From assembly GCA_025667525.1 (NCBI GenBank), contig CM046875.1, positions 153,199,675 to 153,263,674 on the forward strand: DNA of 64,000 nt. The letters run 5' to 3'. Positions 31,471 through 41,878 of the stretch are shown piece after piece (within the stretch, counting starts at the first letter, position 1; every line of letters starts with the position of its first letter). A model generated the notes under the pieces. That model saw only the letters and a program-made list of their open reading frames with translations, made no database searches and was not told where the DNA came from. The DNA comes from Glebionis coronaria (taxonomy: Eukaryota; Streptophyta; Magnoliopsida; Asterales; Asteraceae). The position numbers and the translations under genes are program-made.

Positions 31471-31504
<34 letters not shown>
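31471..31504 (+). repeat. (CT)n microsatellite
   Basis: About 17 CT dinucleotides, just before TTCGGCCGGCGG in the Tekay 3' LTR. CT-rich leaders near transcript starts are common in plant promoters, so this may mark the R region (inference). Confidence 0.9.
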
Positions 31505-31506
<2 letters not shown>

Positions 31507-31758
31507 GGCCGGCGGCAAGAACACACCACAAGGGGTGGTTGGTTGATCTTGATTAAGGAAATCATAGGAGTGTGTTCGTGTAATCATTGTCCATTCATTC
31601 CACGTGTTTGGTAATCCTTAAACCCTTTTGTTTTTTCTTTTATTTAATTATTGAAACATGAACCCTAATTAAATAAAAACATGATAAAAACATGTCATGG
31701 GATCAAGGAGTAAATTAAAAGGGTTGTTTTGGGTTGTTTGTTTCGGCCGCCACACAAA

Positions 31759-32106
31759 CCGAGAGCCCCATGGCTCTCGGCGTCGGATGGTTTACACCAC
31801 CAACCGAGACATATGTCTTGGTGGTGTTGGTGTTCGGTCGACAGTAGGGACGAGGCACCCCGACTTGCGTCGGGGGTGTCCTTGTGGTTATATTTGTCTC
31901 GGAAGCAAGCAAACCAACACCACCGGCCCAGCCGGTGGCTAGGTTGGTCAAGCAGGGGGAACCACAGGCGGCGCAGCAGGGGCCACCGACACACAGCTGG
32001 TGGGAACCCTTGTGGTTAGCGGCTAGCCGAGAGCAAGGGAAACAAAGACCACCGGCTTAAGCCGGTGGCAGATTACCGAAAGCAGGGGCAACCGGCTCAG
32101 CCGGTT
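31759..32106. repeat. Cluster of GC-rich palindromes in the Tekay 3' LTR
   Basis: Four inverted repeats within 350 bp: CCGAGAGCC/GGCTCTCGG around CCAT (31759-31780), CCACCGGC/GCCGGTGG (31920-31938), the perfect 20-bp palindrome CCACCGGCTTAAGCCGGTGG (32049-32068) and AACCGGCT/AGCCGGTT (32090-32106). Three of them share the ACCGGC/GCCGGT core. Confidence 0.85.
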
Positions 32107-32330
32107 TGCCACTATTTTTAGGGGTGTTAGGTTTGGACCGGTTCAAGGGTTTTCACGGCTCCGGTTCACGACATGTTTAAATTAGATAACACACGGGTTC
32201 GGTTTATGATTATTTTTACAAGTCTAATTAGTTTTACAAGTATATTATTTTTACAAGATAATTAAATTAATTATTTAATAAGTGTGTAAACACTTATCCT
32301 TTTGCCACTAAAATCAATGAAAAACAAGAC

Positions 32331-32862
32331 CTAATCATGTGTTTAATATCGTAAAAGTCGGAATTATGCATGGTTTTGTGTTTTTGTGTGAAATAGGTAC
32401 AAAAGATCAAAAGGAAAGAAAACACGGGATCAAGCAGACAATTGTTGAAGAAAAGTCAAAGAAAGAGACAAAGTCAAACGAAAAGAACCAAAAGTGTACC
32501 AAAGATCATGAAAACTGGCAAAAATCGACACGAGTTTGAAGAAAAAGATCAACAAAGCCAAAAATCAAGTTCGTTTTAGTCGATTTTAACTTAAATGAAG
32601 ACATTTGGGCTTTGTGGGTCCCATATTTGGTTAATGGGCCCAAAAGCCCATTAAGAGAACAAGTGTTGATTATGTCTGGTTATAAAGCCCAAATCATGGC
32701 CCAATTTTGCATTATACATAAAACGGATGGGAGTATTGTCATTTGGGCCCAAGCCCAAGTTCAATAAACATTTTACTTGAAAAATGTTGAAACGTGGGGA
32801 ATAACTGGACCACAAGGCCCATTAGGGTAAAAAAAGAAAGAACGGTGGAAAAGTTTATAAAC
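32331..32862 (+). other. Unclassified sequence, LTR-like
   Basis: AT-rich, with repeated GGGCCCA/AAGCCCA words at 32630-32760 and a GTGAAATAGGTACAAAAGATC stretch near 32388 that reads like an Athila-type LTR. It could be the cut LTR of the plus-strand Athila whose gag remains at 44947-45617. A 66-residue Lys-rich ORF here (32339-32539) shows no family features. Confidence 0.3.
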
Positions 32863-32989
32863 GTTTTTTTATGTTTTTTATTTATGATACGTAAAAATAA
32901 CGTTCACGAGGTGAACGGATCCCAAAAGCCAATGAAAACCGTCAATCGATAGTCTCTCGTAAAGTCAAAGAACCGGCAACGGCGCCATT
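32863..32989 (-). other. Athila leader and PBS fragment outside the left LTR
   Basis: About 127 bp matching 41752-41878 almost base for base. The minus reading of 32973-32987 is TGGCGCCGTTGCCGG, the canonical Athila primer binding site (Asp tRNA type). Its copy inside the element (41862-41876) differs at about three positions. The match starts at a T-rich stretch (TTTTTTTATGTTTTTTATT). Confidence 0.85.
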
Positions 32990-35900
32990 TGAAATTTATA
33001 AAATTGAAGTTCGTTTCTCTCGATTCTTAACCAATTGAAAGTCCTAACAATATCAAGTTTATTATCGTTTTTGGTTGATAGGGTTATTTGGATTTTCTAT
33101 GTCTATTTAATCAAGCACGTAAAAATTGTGAAAAATATTAAGCTACGTAACCGTAAAACATTTAGCAAATACCAAATTTTTATTCACAAAAGGACAAAAA
33201 TGTAAATCTATGAAAGTAATGTGCTAAAAATGTAAGTAAATGAAACTTAAATGCTTGAAATGTAAAAATTAGAAAGTAAAAGGACTAATTATGAAAATTC
33301 TAACAAATTTCTAACAAAATGTAACAACTTTTAAAACTGATTAACTGAATTTGACAATTTGTGAAAAGTTAAGGACTAAAAGTTTGCAAACCCTAATTAA
33401 GTGGAAGTTTAGCTAAATGTGGAAACAGTAACAAACTATGGGGACTAGAATGCAATTAAAAGGGAAATTATACCAAAAACGGGCACAAGGAACAAATAAG
33501 CTCGTATAAGCTTAAACATGAACCAATTAAGCTCTAACAAGTTTCAAACAGCTTAAAACTGGAAAACACTTAGGCTAGTCTAAGGGAAAAGCTTAAAACT
33601 CTCTAAAACTCAAATAAGCCAACTCCAATAAGCCAAGAATAAGCTACCATTAAATCCAGACATGCACATTCCAATTTGAGAGTCAAATCTGATTAAACAG
33701 CTTGTTGTGAGTCTGAAATGTCTTTTCTTATGAAAAATGGTCTAGTAGATAAGCAGGAATTTGAAAATAAGCTGAAACCTAGCTTATTGACTTTTGTTGA
33801 CCAAAAAGTAAAATTTCTAAAAAGCTCAGAATTTGTTCATGACATGTTTCTAAGTAAGAATGTGAAAGAAAATCACAAGATTTATGAAGTAGAAATGCCA
33901 ATCCAAGAAATCAGAATGCTATTTTATTACAGAAACTTGCTTTGGCTTAAGTGCTTATTCAAAAGCTGATTCTGAGCTTAATTGTGAAAACTGTATGATT
34001 TCCTTACAAACACTTAAACTTCAGACGTTAAATGACATATAGAAACAGGTTTCAATGATTTTTATCAAGAAATGAAACAATGGCATGAAATTGAATTATG
34101 TTACTTTATAGATGAACTAGTATTAAAATATTGACCCAAACTTTTTATCAACCAATTGCCTGTTTGACTAACCTTTTGACTACAAAACTACTCAAACTTT
34201 TTTAAAAAGACTAAAGAAGGGTAAATGAACAAAGATTAACCAGTTAACTACACTCAAACTCCAAAATGTATGTAAATCCAAACACTACTTATCTGATCTG
34301 TTTAGAAATTTTATGAAGAGAATTTGAGCAAATGATTCAACTGAGCTATGACTGATATCTAACTAAACTTGATGAACAAAATGAGATGTAAATGAGCTAA
34401 GAACAAGCTAGTTAACACACAAGTACTCAAAATGCATTAACAAGCTAAATGACTGATGAAAATGATGACAGAAAAAAGTAAAGCAAGCTAAGAGCTATCA
34501 AACTAACAATAAGCTATCTAATCACAAAATCAAGCCAAAACAGACTAATCACACTTGATCAAGCAGCATTTAGTATCTATACTAGTATTGAGGATGCAAT
34601 GAACTATTAAGTGGAACAAAACTCAGAAAATGGAAACCTTTTAGCATAAAGCCTCCATTGATGGAGTAGGTAGGCGCTGAGCATCCTAAACAATGCTAAA
34701 CCACCACCTTAGCACTAAAATCAACCAATCAACCATCTACATCATCATCATGATTAAATCTACCCACAGTTCTGCTACAATTATCAACTCAGCTACTGGA
34801 ATCAACAGAAACAGCTACAAATCTTCAACAAGCCTCTAATGATCAAGTGTGATCACTAGAAACTTATAACAGCAACAGGAATCAACAGAAATGCAGGGTA
34901 AGATAAGAAGATTAAGGGAAATGAGTGATTTTTATTGATTTGAATGTGAAAGTTGGTTACAGAAGTAGGTAAGTAGTTACAACTAACTATAACTAACTCA
35001 AGAGGTTTTCAAGCTCTTGAGTTTGTTATGCTAACAGCTAACTAACTAGATTGAAGGGAGAAAAGTGGAAGTGTGTGTAAATTTCACACTTAGCTACTTA
35101 CAACAAATGAAAGGTCGAATCCCTATTTATAGACAAGATATGAGAGTGAGTTGGGGTTGATGACGTATCCCATTTAATAGCAGGCTGCCAGGTGTCACCA
35201 GTTTCTCAATTGCAGATTCTTGTGTTCTTCATGAATTGGGGGATTTTAATCCTTTGAGTTTCAGTTTGATTAAATGTTCCCATTGTGTTCCTTTCTTGAA
35301 AACGAGCAAGTTTCATGTATAAATCTCTTCATGAAATGCATTGTAGCTCAAGAACGAATCTGGGTTCGTTTGTTGAAGATGATGCCACGTGGCAATCTCT
35401 GGTTGGGCAGAAGATGAGCACACGGATTGCTATCTAAAAATGGATAAAGGGATTATTGGTTGTCAGCTCCTCATTGGTTAGAAGTAGATAGTGGGATTTA
35501 CTGTAGCAAAACGGCTCATTAATGAGCTGATGAGTTGGCTTGTCAACTGGCGATCCTTGTTCACTCTTTCTTGCATTTTCATTGGCTAACAGCCCATATA
35601 CACGAATCATGTTTACTCTTGGTGAATTGTTGGCAAATTAAGTCCCTATACTTTGGCAAAATGTCCAAATGAGCTAGAACCTCATACTAATGACATTTTT
35701 GGTCCTTCTACTTGCATACTTGTCTAGTTTGACCCTTTGACTTGGTTGACTTTAGAGTTGACCATGTTTGACTTGAATCTTGACTTTGACCAATTTATAC
35801 TTTGTGTCCTTCAACTTTGGAATGTTGTCAAGATAGGTCCTTCATCTTCTAAGTCTTGTCATCTTTGATCCTTCTTTGTCTTTTTCATCCAAATAAGCTT

Positions 35901-36059
35901 GATTTCTTCTTGTTTGCTTGAAAATGTATCCTTCTTACCTATTTAAACACAAACACAAAATATACCACATTATTCCGCTTTATAGCACAAAAGTTAGGTA
36001 TTTTCCATGTGTTTTAGGGTGATTTGTTGATTAATTGATATGAGTTTTTGCTCATATCA
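32990..36059 (-). repeat. Athila LTR, left copy (3070 bp)
   Basis: Plus-strand ends are TGAAATTTATAAAATTG and GCTCATATCA. On the minus strand it starts TGATATGAGC, the usual Athila LTR start, with the small palindrome TGATATGAGTTTTTGCTCATATCA near that end. Apart from scattered substitutions and short indels it matches 41879-44946 throughout. There is no convincing ORF: the 83-residue stretch at 33718-33969 is broken in the other copy. Confidence 0.95.
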
Positions 36060-38061
36060 AATTCCCTACACTTGAACATTGCCATGACCTCATGCAATGC
36101 TATATTTTAAAGCACAAATTTATATTTTTCCCATAATTAACCCACCTTGGCCAATATGGAATGCTATTACACTATGCTACTCTATATGATGCATGATTTT
36201 TATTTTGAACAATTCAATGCAAAAGAAACAATTCTATTTATATCTTTTTGGATTTTTCTTGAAATGGCTTTGATGGAAAAACTCATAAAGAAGTCAGTGA
36301 CTTAAATTAGGGCTTTGGTACCATGGACACTTATCACCCTCAAGTTTCACTTTCCCCATACCAAGCTTAAAAATGGGATCATTGCATTCACAAGTAAAAA
36401 GGTACATCAACTTATTCATGACAATTAAATGTGGAACCGGTTATTATTTGAGCAAATTGCTTGAAGGCAAATTTATCATTATTTGAAGCGTGAAATATAA
36501 GAAATGTAAAATCCAAAAATAAGGAAGCACGGTTTTAATCCTAAGTAATCCTCTCATCTATTACTTGAAAAAACGCTCACAATTAATATAAGTCCGTTTC
36601 AAGAATAATAAGTCATTCGCCTTATGTGTAAAATCCTCATGTCATGCATTAATAAGTAGCTACACACTCGCTAAGGAAAGGAAAATAAAACTCACGCAAT
36701 AATTTACATCCGCCGCCTTTTTGAGATTTTGGATCTTCAATCCCGTAACCCGTCAAGGTAATATTGGATTGGAGCAACTATTAAATCCCCGCAACCCGTC
36801 AAGGTAATATTGGAATCTAATAGTTACTATAATTAACACTTCACTGTCCCTCTTGGGAGTCTTGTATAATTATTTTTTTTTTCTTTTTCTCTTTTTTTTT
36901 CTAGCCACTCATTTTTTTTTCATAAGCCGCTCTTATTTTTCTTAATTCCTCACAAAGAAAGTTGAAAAGAATAAAAGGAAAAACACCCGCTAAGTATTAA
37001 GCATGACATAAGTCTAGTACACATAAAACGTTCTAACTTAGAATCTTAAGACATACTTACATCAACCATGAATAATTAGACAAAAATTCATAAGAGATTA
37101 CAAACCGATTAAACCCATTCTTGATTATTTATTAACATATATACATGCGAAGAAATTAGAGGTAAAGAAGAGAAGGGTTTAGCAACAAGTAATTATCATG
37201 AAGTTTATCTAGCCCTTTTATACTTGCTTCAACTCTATCATTTCCCATTCTCCACAAATTTAAAATCTCAAATAATGAGAGTAGTGGATGCTTAGCCTAA
37301 TAGACCAATGAAGGACTACATGGTTAAGGATACTAGCTAGAGAATGATAAGATAAGCAAACTCGGGTTGAGTCAAAATATCCATGGCGGGCCTAATATGT
37401 CAAAAAAGTCAAAATTTGTTAAACCATGTTCTTTATTTTTTTTTTTTCTTTTTATATATTTTTGATGAAAAATAAAAGAAGAAATATATATACAATGCAA
37501 ATGTGTTATGCAAATGAAAAAAATAATTGATGCAAAAATTATGAATGCATATTTTTGGTGGCCAAAGTAGATCAAAAATTTGAAAAATGTTTGAAAAATT
37601 ATTTTTCCATGTTATCATGAAGGTCAATGACAAAGTCTAGGTAAGGTCACTTCGATAGAAAACTCCCCTACACTTAAGCTAAACATTGTCCTCAATGTTT
37701 AAGAGCATGGAAATATAAAACTTCCCCTACACTTATGACAATGAATAGACTTTGCTTAACCCAAGTTAAGGAAAGATCAACTATAGTGAATTCATTTTTA
37801 AAGCACAATGTGTCTATGAAAAATCACAATAGTAACAAAGTGAACCGGATACAAGGGCCTCGTCCATAAGCTCCAAAGCACGTGATGAGTGAGCAACCCT
37901 ACAAACAACATGAAGACAAAAGAAGGTCTCCCCTACACTTCTCATCAACTCTCTATCCTTATTTCCAACCTACAACACTCTAGATCTAAAACTTCTAAAC
38001 CTAGTTATCCAAGCTTGATTTAAGGAGTCTCTAGCTCGACTCATCCCACACTCAAAAGTGT
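36060..38061 (-). other. Non-coding 3' region of the Athila element, with PPT
   Basis: The tract next to the LTR reads GTGTAGGGAATT on the minus strand and is the likely polypurine tract. GTGTAGGGGA-type words recur near 37667, 37723 and 37928, each as 'CCCCTACACTT' on the plus strand, so PPT-like tracts are repeated. A direct repeat (CCCGTAACCCGTCAAGGTAATATTGGA and a near copy) lies at 36740-36815. The region is AT-rich with T runs, and no recognisable coding sequence is seen. Confidence 0.6.
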
Positions 38062-38508
38062 CTAAAACCTATTATGGAGAGTAAAAGTTTTGCCCTTTTT
38101 AAGAAAAATCTCCATGGTGAGGTAAAACAAGTTTTCATTTATCAAAACTCCATAAATATCCCCCGGATCAAATACATAATTACCATCCCACTTATAACAC
38201 AATTCCACAACTAACTTCCCAAGCAATGGTGAAAAATGTGAGGTGTTATTCTCCAAAATGATTGGTGATTCCTCAAAACCCAAGGAAGTGTGATCATCAA
38301 CAAATGGAGAGTCACAAGTAGAGATCTCATCATCACTATAATCATCATATGTTGGTGTATCACAAAGAAGAGATTCATTATCACTGAGATCCTCATGAAT
38401 GTATTCATCATTGTGGAAAAGTAGGTTATCATATGAGGTTTCAAAGAGAGGATTGGAAGGAATCACAAAATCACCAAAGTTAAGCTCTTGAGGTTCATGA
38501 AAATCCAA
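38062..38508 (-). CDS. Acidic 148-residue ORF downstream of Athila protease, unknown function
   Basis: Open from about 38508 (MDFHEPQELNFGDFVIPSNP) to a stop at 38062. It is rich in Asp, Glu and Ser and ends with LCYKWDGNYVFDPGDIYGVL and LTMEIFLKKGK. It is separated from the protease ORF by one stop codon in the same frame, so it may be its C-terminal extension, i.e. the linker that leads to reverse transcriptase in complete Athila elements. I do not recognise a domain. There are no membrane segments. Confidence 0.4.
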   Translation of the reverse strand: MDFHEPQELNFGDFVIPSNPLFETSYDNLLFHNDEYIHEDLSDNESLLCDTPTYDDYSDDEISTCDSPFVDDHTSLGFEESPIILENNTSHFSPLLGKLVVELCYKWDGNYVFDPGDIYGVLINENLFYLTMEIFLKKGKTFTLHNRF

Positions 38509-38511
38509 GGA

Positions 38512-39030
38512 TTAAGTAATGGAAGCAATGGTCTCAACATGAGGTAAATCATAATCTCCACTTGAGCAAGCTTCATAAAAATATTCATCACAAACATCAT
38601 CAAGGATATCATCATGAGTTTCCTCCTCATTCACAACATCAATATGTTTCACCGCTTCGGGCTCATTAGACTTCTTTGACAACTTTCCCATGTTAAACAC
38701 AACTCTCTCATCTCCTACCCTCATTGTAAGTTGACCCTCCGCCACATCTATTAGAGTTCGACCCGTTCTCAAAAATGGCCTACCAATAATCAAAGGAACT
38801 CTCGGATCCATATCATAATCAACCACCACAAAGTCCGCGGGAAAGGTAAATCTATCAACCCCAACAAAAACATCCTCCGCAATTCCCACCGGATAAGCTA
38901 TAGTACGGTTGGCCAACTCAAGAGTCATCTTAGTAGGAGTGAGCTCGGGAAGTGAAAGTATCTTCCAAACTGATAATGGCATGAGATTTATGCTTGCTCC
39001 TATATCCACTAATGCCATGCAATTTTCCAC
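38512..39030 (-). pseudogene. Athila aspartic protease
   Basis: Contains the Athila-type active site MALVDIGASINLMPLSVWK (D-I-G-A-S, catalytic Asp kept), followed by VGIAEDVFVGVDRFTFPADFVVVDYD and VPLIIGRPFLRTGRTLIDV, the second protease lobe with the I-I-G-R-P-F-L motif. It is out of frame with gag by one base at a run of G (39030-39036 on the plus strand), so gag-protease fusion is lost here. A stop at 38512 ends it. The role would be maturation of gag. Confidence 0.85.
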
Positions 39031-41101
39031 CCCCCAGAAAATTGAAAGGAATTAAAAACCTCCCTGGATCTCCTAGCTTAGTAGGCAACTTCTTAAGCAA
39101 AACCGCAGAGCAATTTTCATTTAAGGAAGCATTAGGAAAATCCACCAATCTCTCCTTGTTAGAAAGTAAGTCCTTGATCATCTTAGCAAACTTAGGCATA
39201 TTGGCTAAGGCTTCCGCAAAGGAGATATTTATGTTAAGTTGCTTGAACATCCTCAAAATGTTTGAGACTTGTATATCATCCTTGTTCTTAATCTTGTCCT
39301 TTCTTAATCTTGATGGGTAAGGAAGAATTGGTTTTGGTTGTGGTTGAGTGGTTGTTGAAAGATTTTCCTTATTGGTTGCTTCATGATTAGGTGTGGAAGT
39401 GGGAGAAATGGGAGAACTTGAGGATGGTGAACTAGATTTAGAATGATTATCACAAGAAGTAATCATAGTAGTCTTTACCAAAGTAGGTTTGGGTGGTGAA
39501 GGATCATGAGTTTTCTTTCCACTTCTTGTTGTGATAGCATTGACATTTTCCCTCGGGTTTGTTTGTGTGTTAGAGAGTAAAGCTCCTTGTGGCCTTTGAT
39601 TGATAAGCATCATAAACTTTTTGTTTGTTTCCTCATGCATTTCCCTCATTCTTTTCTCATTAGCTTGGAACCTCCTCTCATTCTCTTGATTTATTTTGTG
39701 AAGAAGCTCAATGGTGTTATAATCATGTGGCATATTCCCTTGAAAATCTTGGGGTTGGAAAGGTGGGGGTTGATTGTAAAACCCTTGGTTGTTGCCTTGA
39801 AAGGTATTTCCTTGATTGTGAAAGGTATTTGGTGGTCTATAGTTGTTCCCTTGGTATTTTGGTCTTGGCCCTTGGTTCCTTTGTAACAATTGAGGAGGAT
39901 TTTGTTGAAGTTGGGTGGGTGGTTGGGGTGGGAATCCAGGTGGTGCAAGATATTTTTGAGACTTATAAGAAAGGTTATTTTGATTGATGTTGGGTTTGAA
40001 ATGTTCTCTATGTTCTTCTTAGTATGCATAACACTCCCCTTGATAACCTTGTATATTATCACATTGTTGGTAGGAATGGGGACCTCCACAAGTCTCATAT
40101 GAAATATTAATAGCATGCACATCATTGGTGGAATTATTGCCCAAGGAAAGTTTCATAAAGTCATTCATCATGGTTTGTTGCATCTTTTTTGTGTTTTGCA
40201 TAATTGTTTGACTTTCCTTTTGAGCTTGAGTCAATTCTTGGATGGATGAAATGAGTTGAGTCTCAAATGGTTTAGAACCTCCTTCTTGAATGACATGTAC
40301 TCTCTCATCAAATTGTGTGTTAGTTTGAACCATTGCTTTAGTCTCAATTATGTCCCAAGCGTCTTGAATGGATTTAGCAAGAATATTTCCTCCCGTGGAA
40401 GCATTGAGTGAGTCTTGTTGATGAGGTCTAAGGCCATTGTAGAAAGTATTGATTTGGTGAACTTCATCGAATCCATGGTTAGGGTATCTCCTCAATAACT
40501 CCTTATACTCCTCCCAAGCATCACCTAAATGTTTGACAAGGTTTTTGTTGAAAGCCTATAATTAAGTTCCTCAAAGCCATGGTCTTAGATGGGGGAAAGA
40601 ACTTGTTCAAAAACTTCTTAGTGAAACCATCCCATGTGGTAATGCTCTCGGGTAGTTGTGTATCTAACCAATGCTTAGCGGGACCCTCTAGTGAAAATTG
40701 TACCAATATCAACTTAATGGCATCATGGGGAACTCCATTGTACTTAATGGTGTTGCAAAGAGCAAGAAATTTCTTAAGGTGATCATGTGGATTATCATTC
40801 TTGTTCCCAAAAAATGGTGTGTTTGAAACCAAGTTAATCATGGATGTTTTAGCTCAAATGTGTTTGCGGGAATATCGGGTATCTTGATAGCATCGGCATA
40901 TCCTTGCACATTGGATTGCAAGTGCTCCATCAAAGGTCGAGTGTCAACTCCGGCCATGGCTTCTTGTTGTGTGTGGATCAAAGAACGATTCTTGGGATCG
41001 GCTGGATGGACGGTAGTGTTCCTACTCTTTCTCTTTTTCTTCCTTTTCGGAGGAAGGGGTTGTACACCAATCGGTATTTGTGCACGCCCACGAGTGAGCA
41101 T
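39031..41101 (-). pseudogene. Athila gag, several frameshifts and stops
   Basis: ATG at 41101 (MLTRGRAQIPIG). Pieces in order on the minus strand: a basic N-terminus (40838-41101), the capsid domain (40521-40841) with NPHDHLKKFLALCNTIKYNGV, FSLEGPAKHWLD and FTKKFLNKFFPPSKT, then RRYPNHGFDEVHQINTFYNGL (40019-40495) ending with the CGGPHSYQQC knuckle-like motif. A long Gln/Asn/Pro-rich and Ser-rich linker (38930-40018) follows. Frames change near 40845 and 40530, a stop lies at 40019-40021, and the exit to protease is shifted near 39033. The order is that of Athila gag, which has one zinc knuckle and a long disordered tail. Confidence 0.85.
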
Positions 41102-41878
41102 GCAACTCAATACGAGGAATGAGAGAGAAGCTCTCGTTTGACTTTGAAGAAGAAGGGATTATCCTCTTCGAGTTTCAATATGAAATATCCACAAGAAAGT
41201 ATAATATACGTAATCACTACTTGGGTGCAAGACCCCCAATAAATCTTTCCTTCTTAGAATACGCACTTGTGAACGGGGGGTTAGGTGGCGCGAAGCACTT
41301 AAGTACCTATTGACCCTTAGATGGCATTTTATAGCACATCGCCTTTCTATTTACTTTGTAGTTTGTATTCTTCGAATTATTGCCTATTGGAAGTATTTAT
41401 CTATTCTTGCTTTATTGAATTTGATCGATACGCGTGTTAAGGACCGGAACCCCCCCTAACACGGTGTATTGCCTTGGCAATACTTATGGAGAATATGTGT
41501 ATTGGTTGTTCTTATATGTATATGTATTTACATATAATAATATAGAGAAAATATTTTTGTATTTATTGGGGTTTTTTAAAGAAAATACTATATGTGCATA
41601 AAAACCAAGGAAATCCAATAATATATATTTTTGGGTGCAATCTCTTAGGAAAAAGATTGCTTTTTGATTTTTTAATTTTTTTTGGTCGATTCTTTAGGAA
41701 AAGAATTACTTTTGTTATTTTTTGGTTTTTATATTATTTTTATATTTTTGATTTTTTTTATGTTTTTTATTTATGATACGTAAAAATAACGTTCACGAGG
41801 GGAACGGATCCCAAAAGCCAATGAAAACCGTCAATCGATAGTCTCTCGTAAAGTCAAAGAACCGACAGCGGTGCCATT
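41102..41878 (-). other. Athila leader with degenerate primer binding site
   Basis: Untranslated region between 5' LTR and gag start. The PBS position (41862-41876) reads CCGACAGCGGTGCCA on the plus strand, against CCGGCAACGGCGCCA in the outer copy at 32973-32987. Three changes may have reduced priming. The rest is T-rich with no protein-like ORF. Confidence 0.7.

Larger units (their letters stand above)
30975..32330 (+). repeat. 3' LTR of Tekay element G, probably truncated (right boundary uncertain)
   Basis: Starts TGTAAAATTCACATG after the PPT. It contains an AT/ACG-rich first part, a (CT)n microsatellite and a GC-rich hairpin cluster (both annotated separately). No right terminus of the GGGGTGTGACA kind follows, so the LTR seems cut. 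Short GC-rich ORFs across 31695-32019 on both strands are unconvincing as genes. Confidence 0.5.

Noticed and set aside
31695..32019. Several 78-99 residue ORFs on both strands
   Set aside because: GC-rich LTR DNA with palindromes. Codon content is unconvincing, frames overlap on both strands, and no family motif is seen.
33718..33969. 83-residue ORF in the Athila LTR
   Set aside because: In the other LTR copy (near 42602-42860) the frame is interrupted by a stop, and the LTR has no other coding sign.
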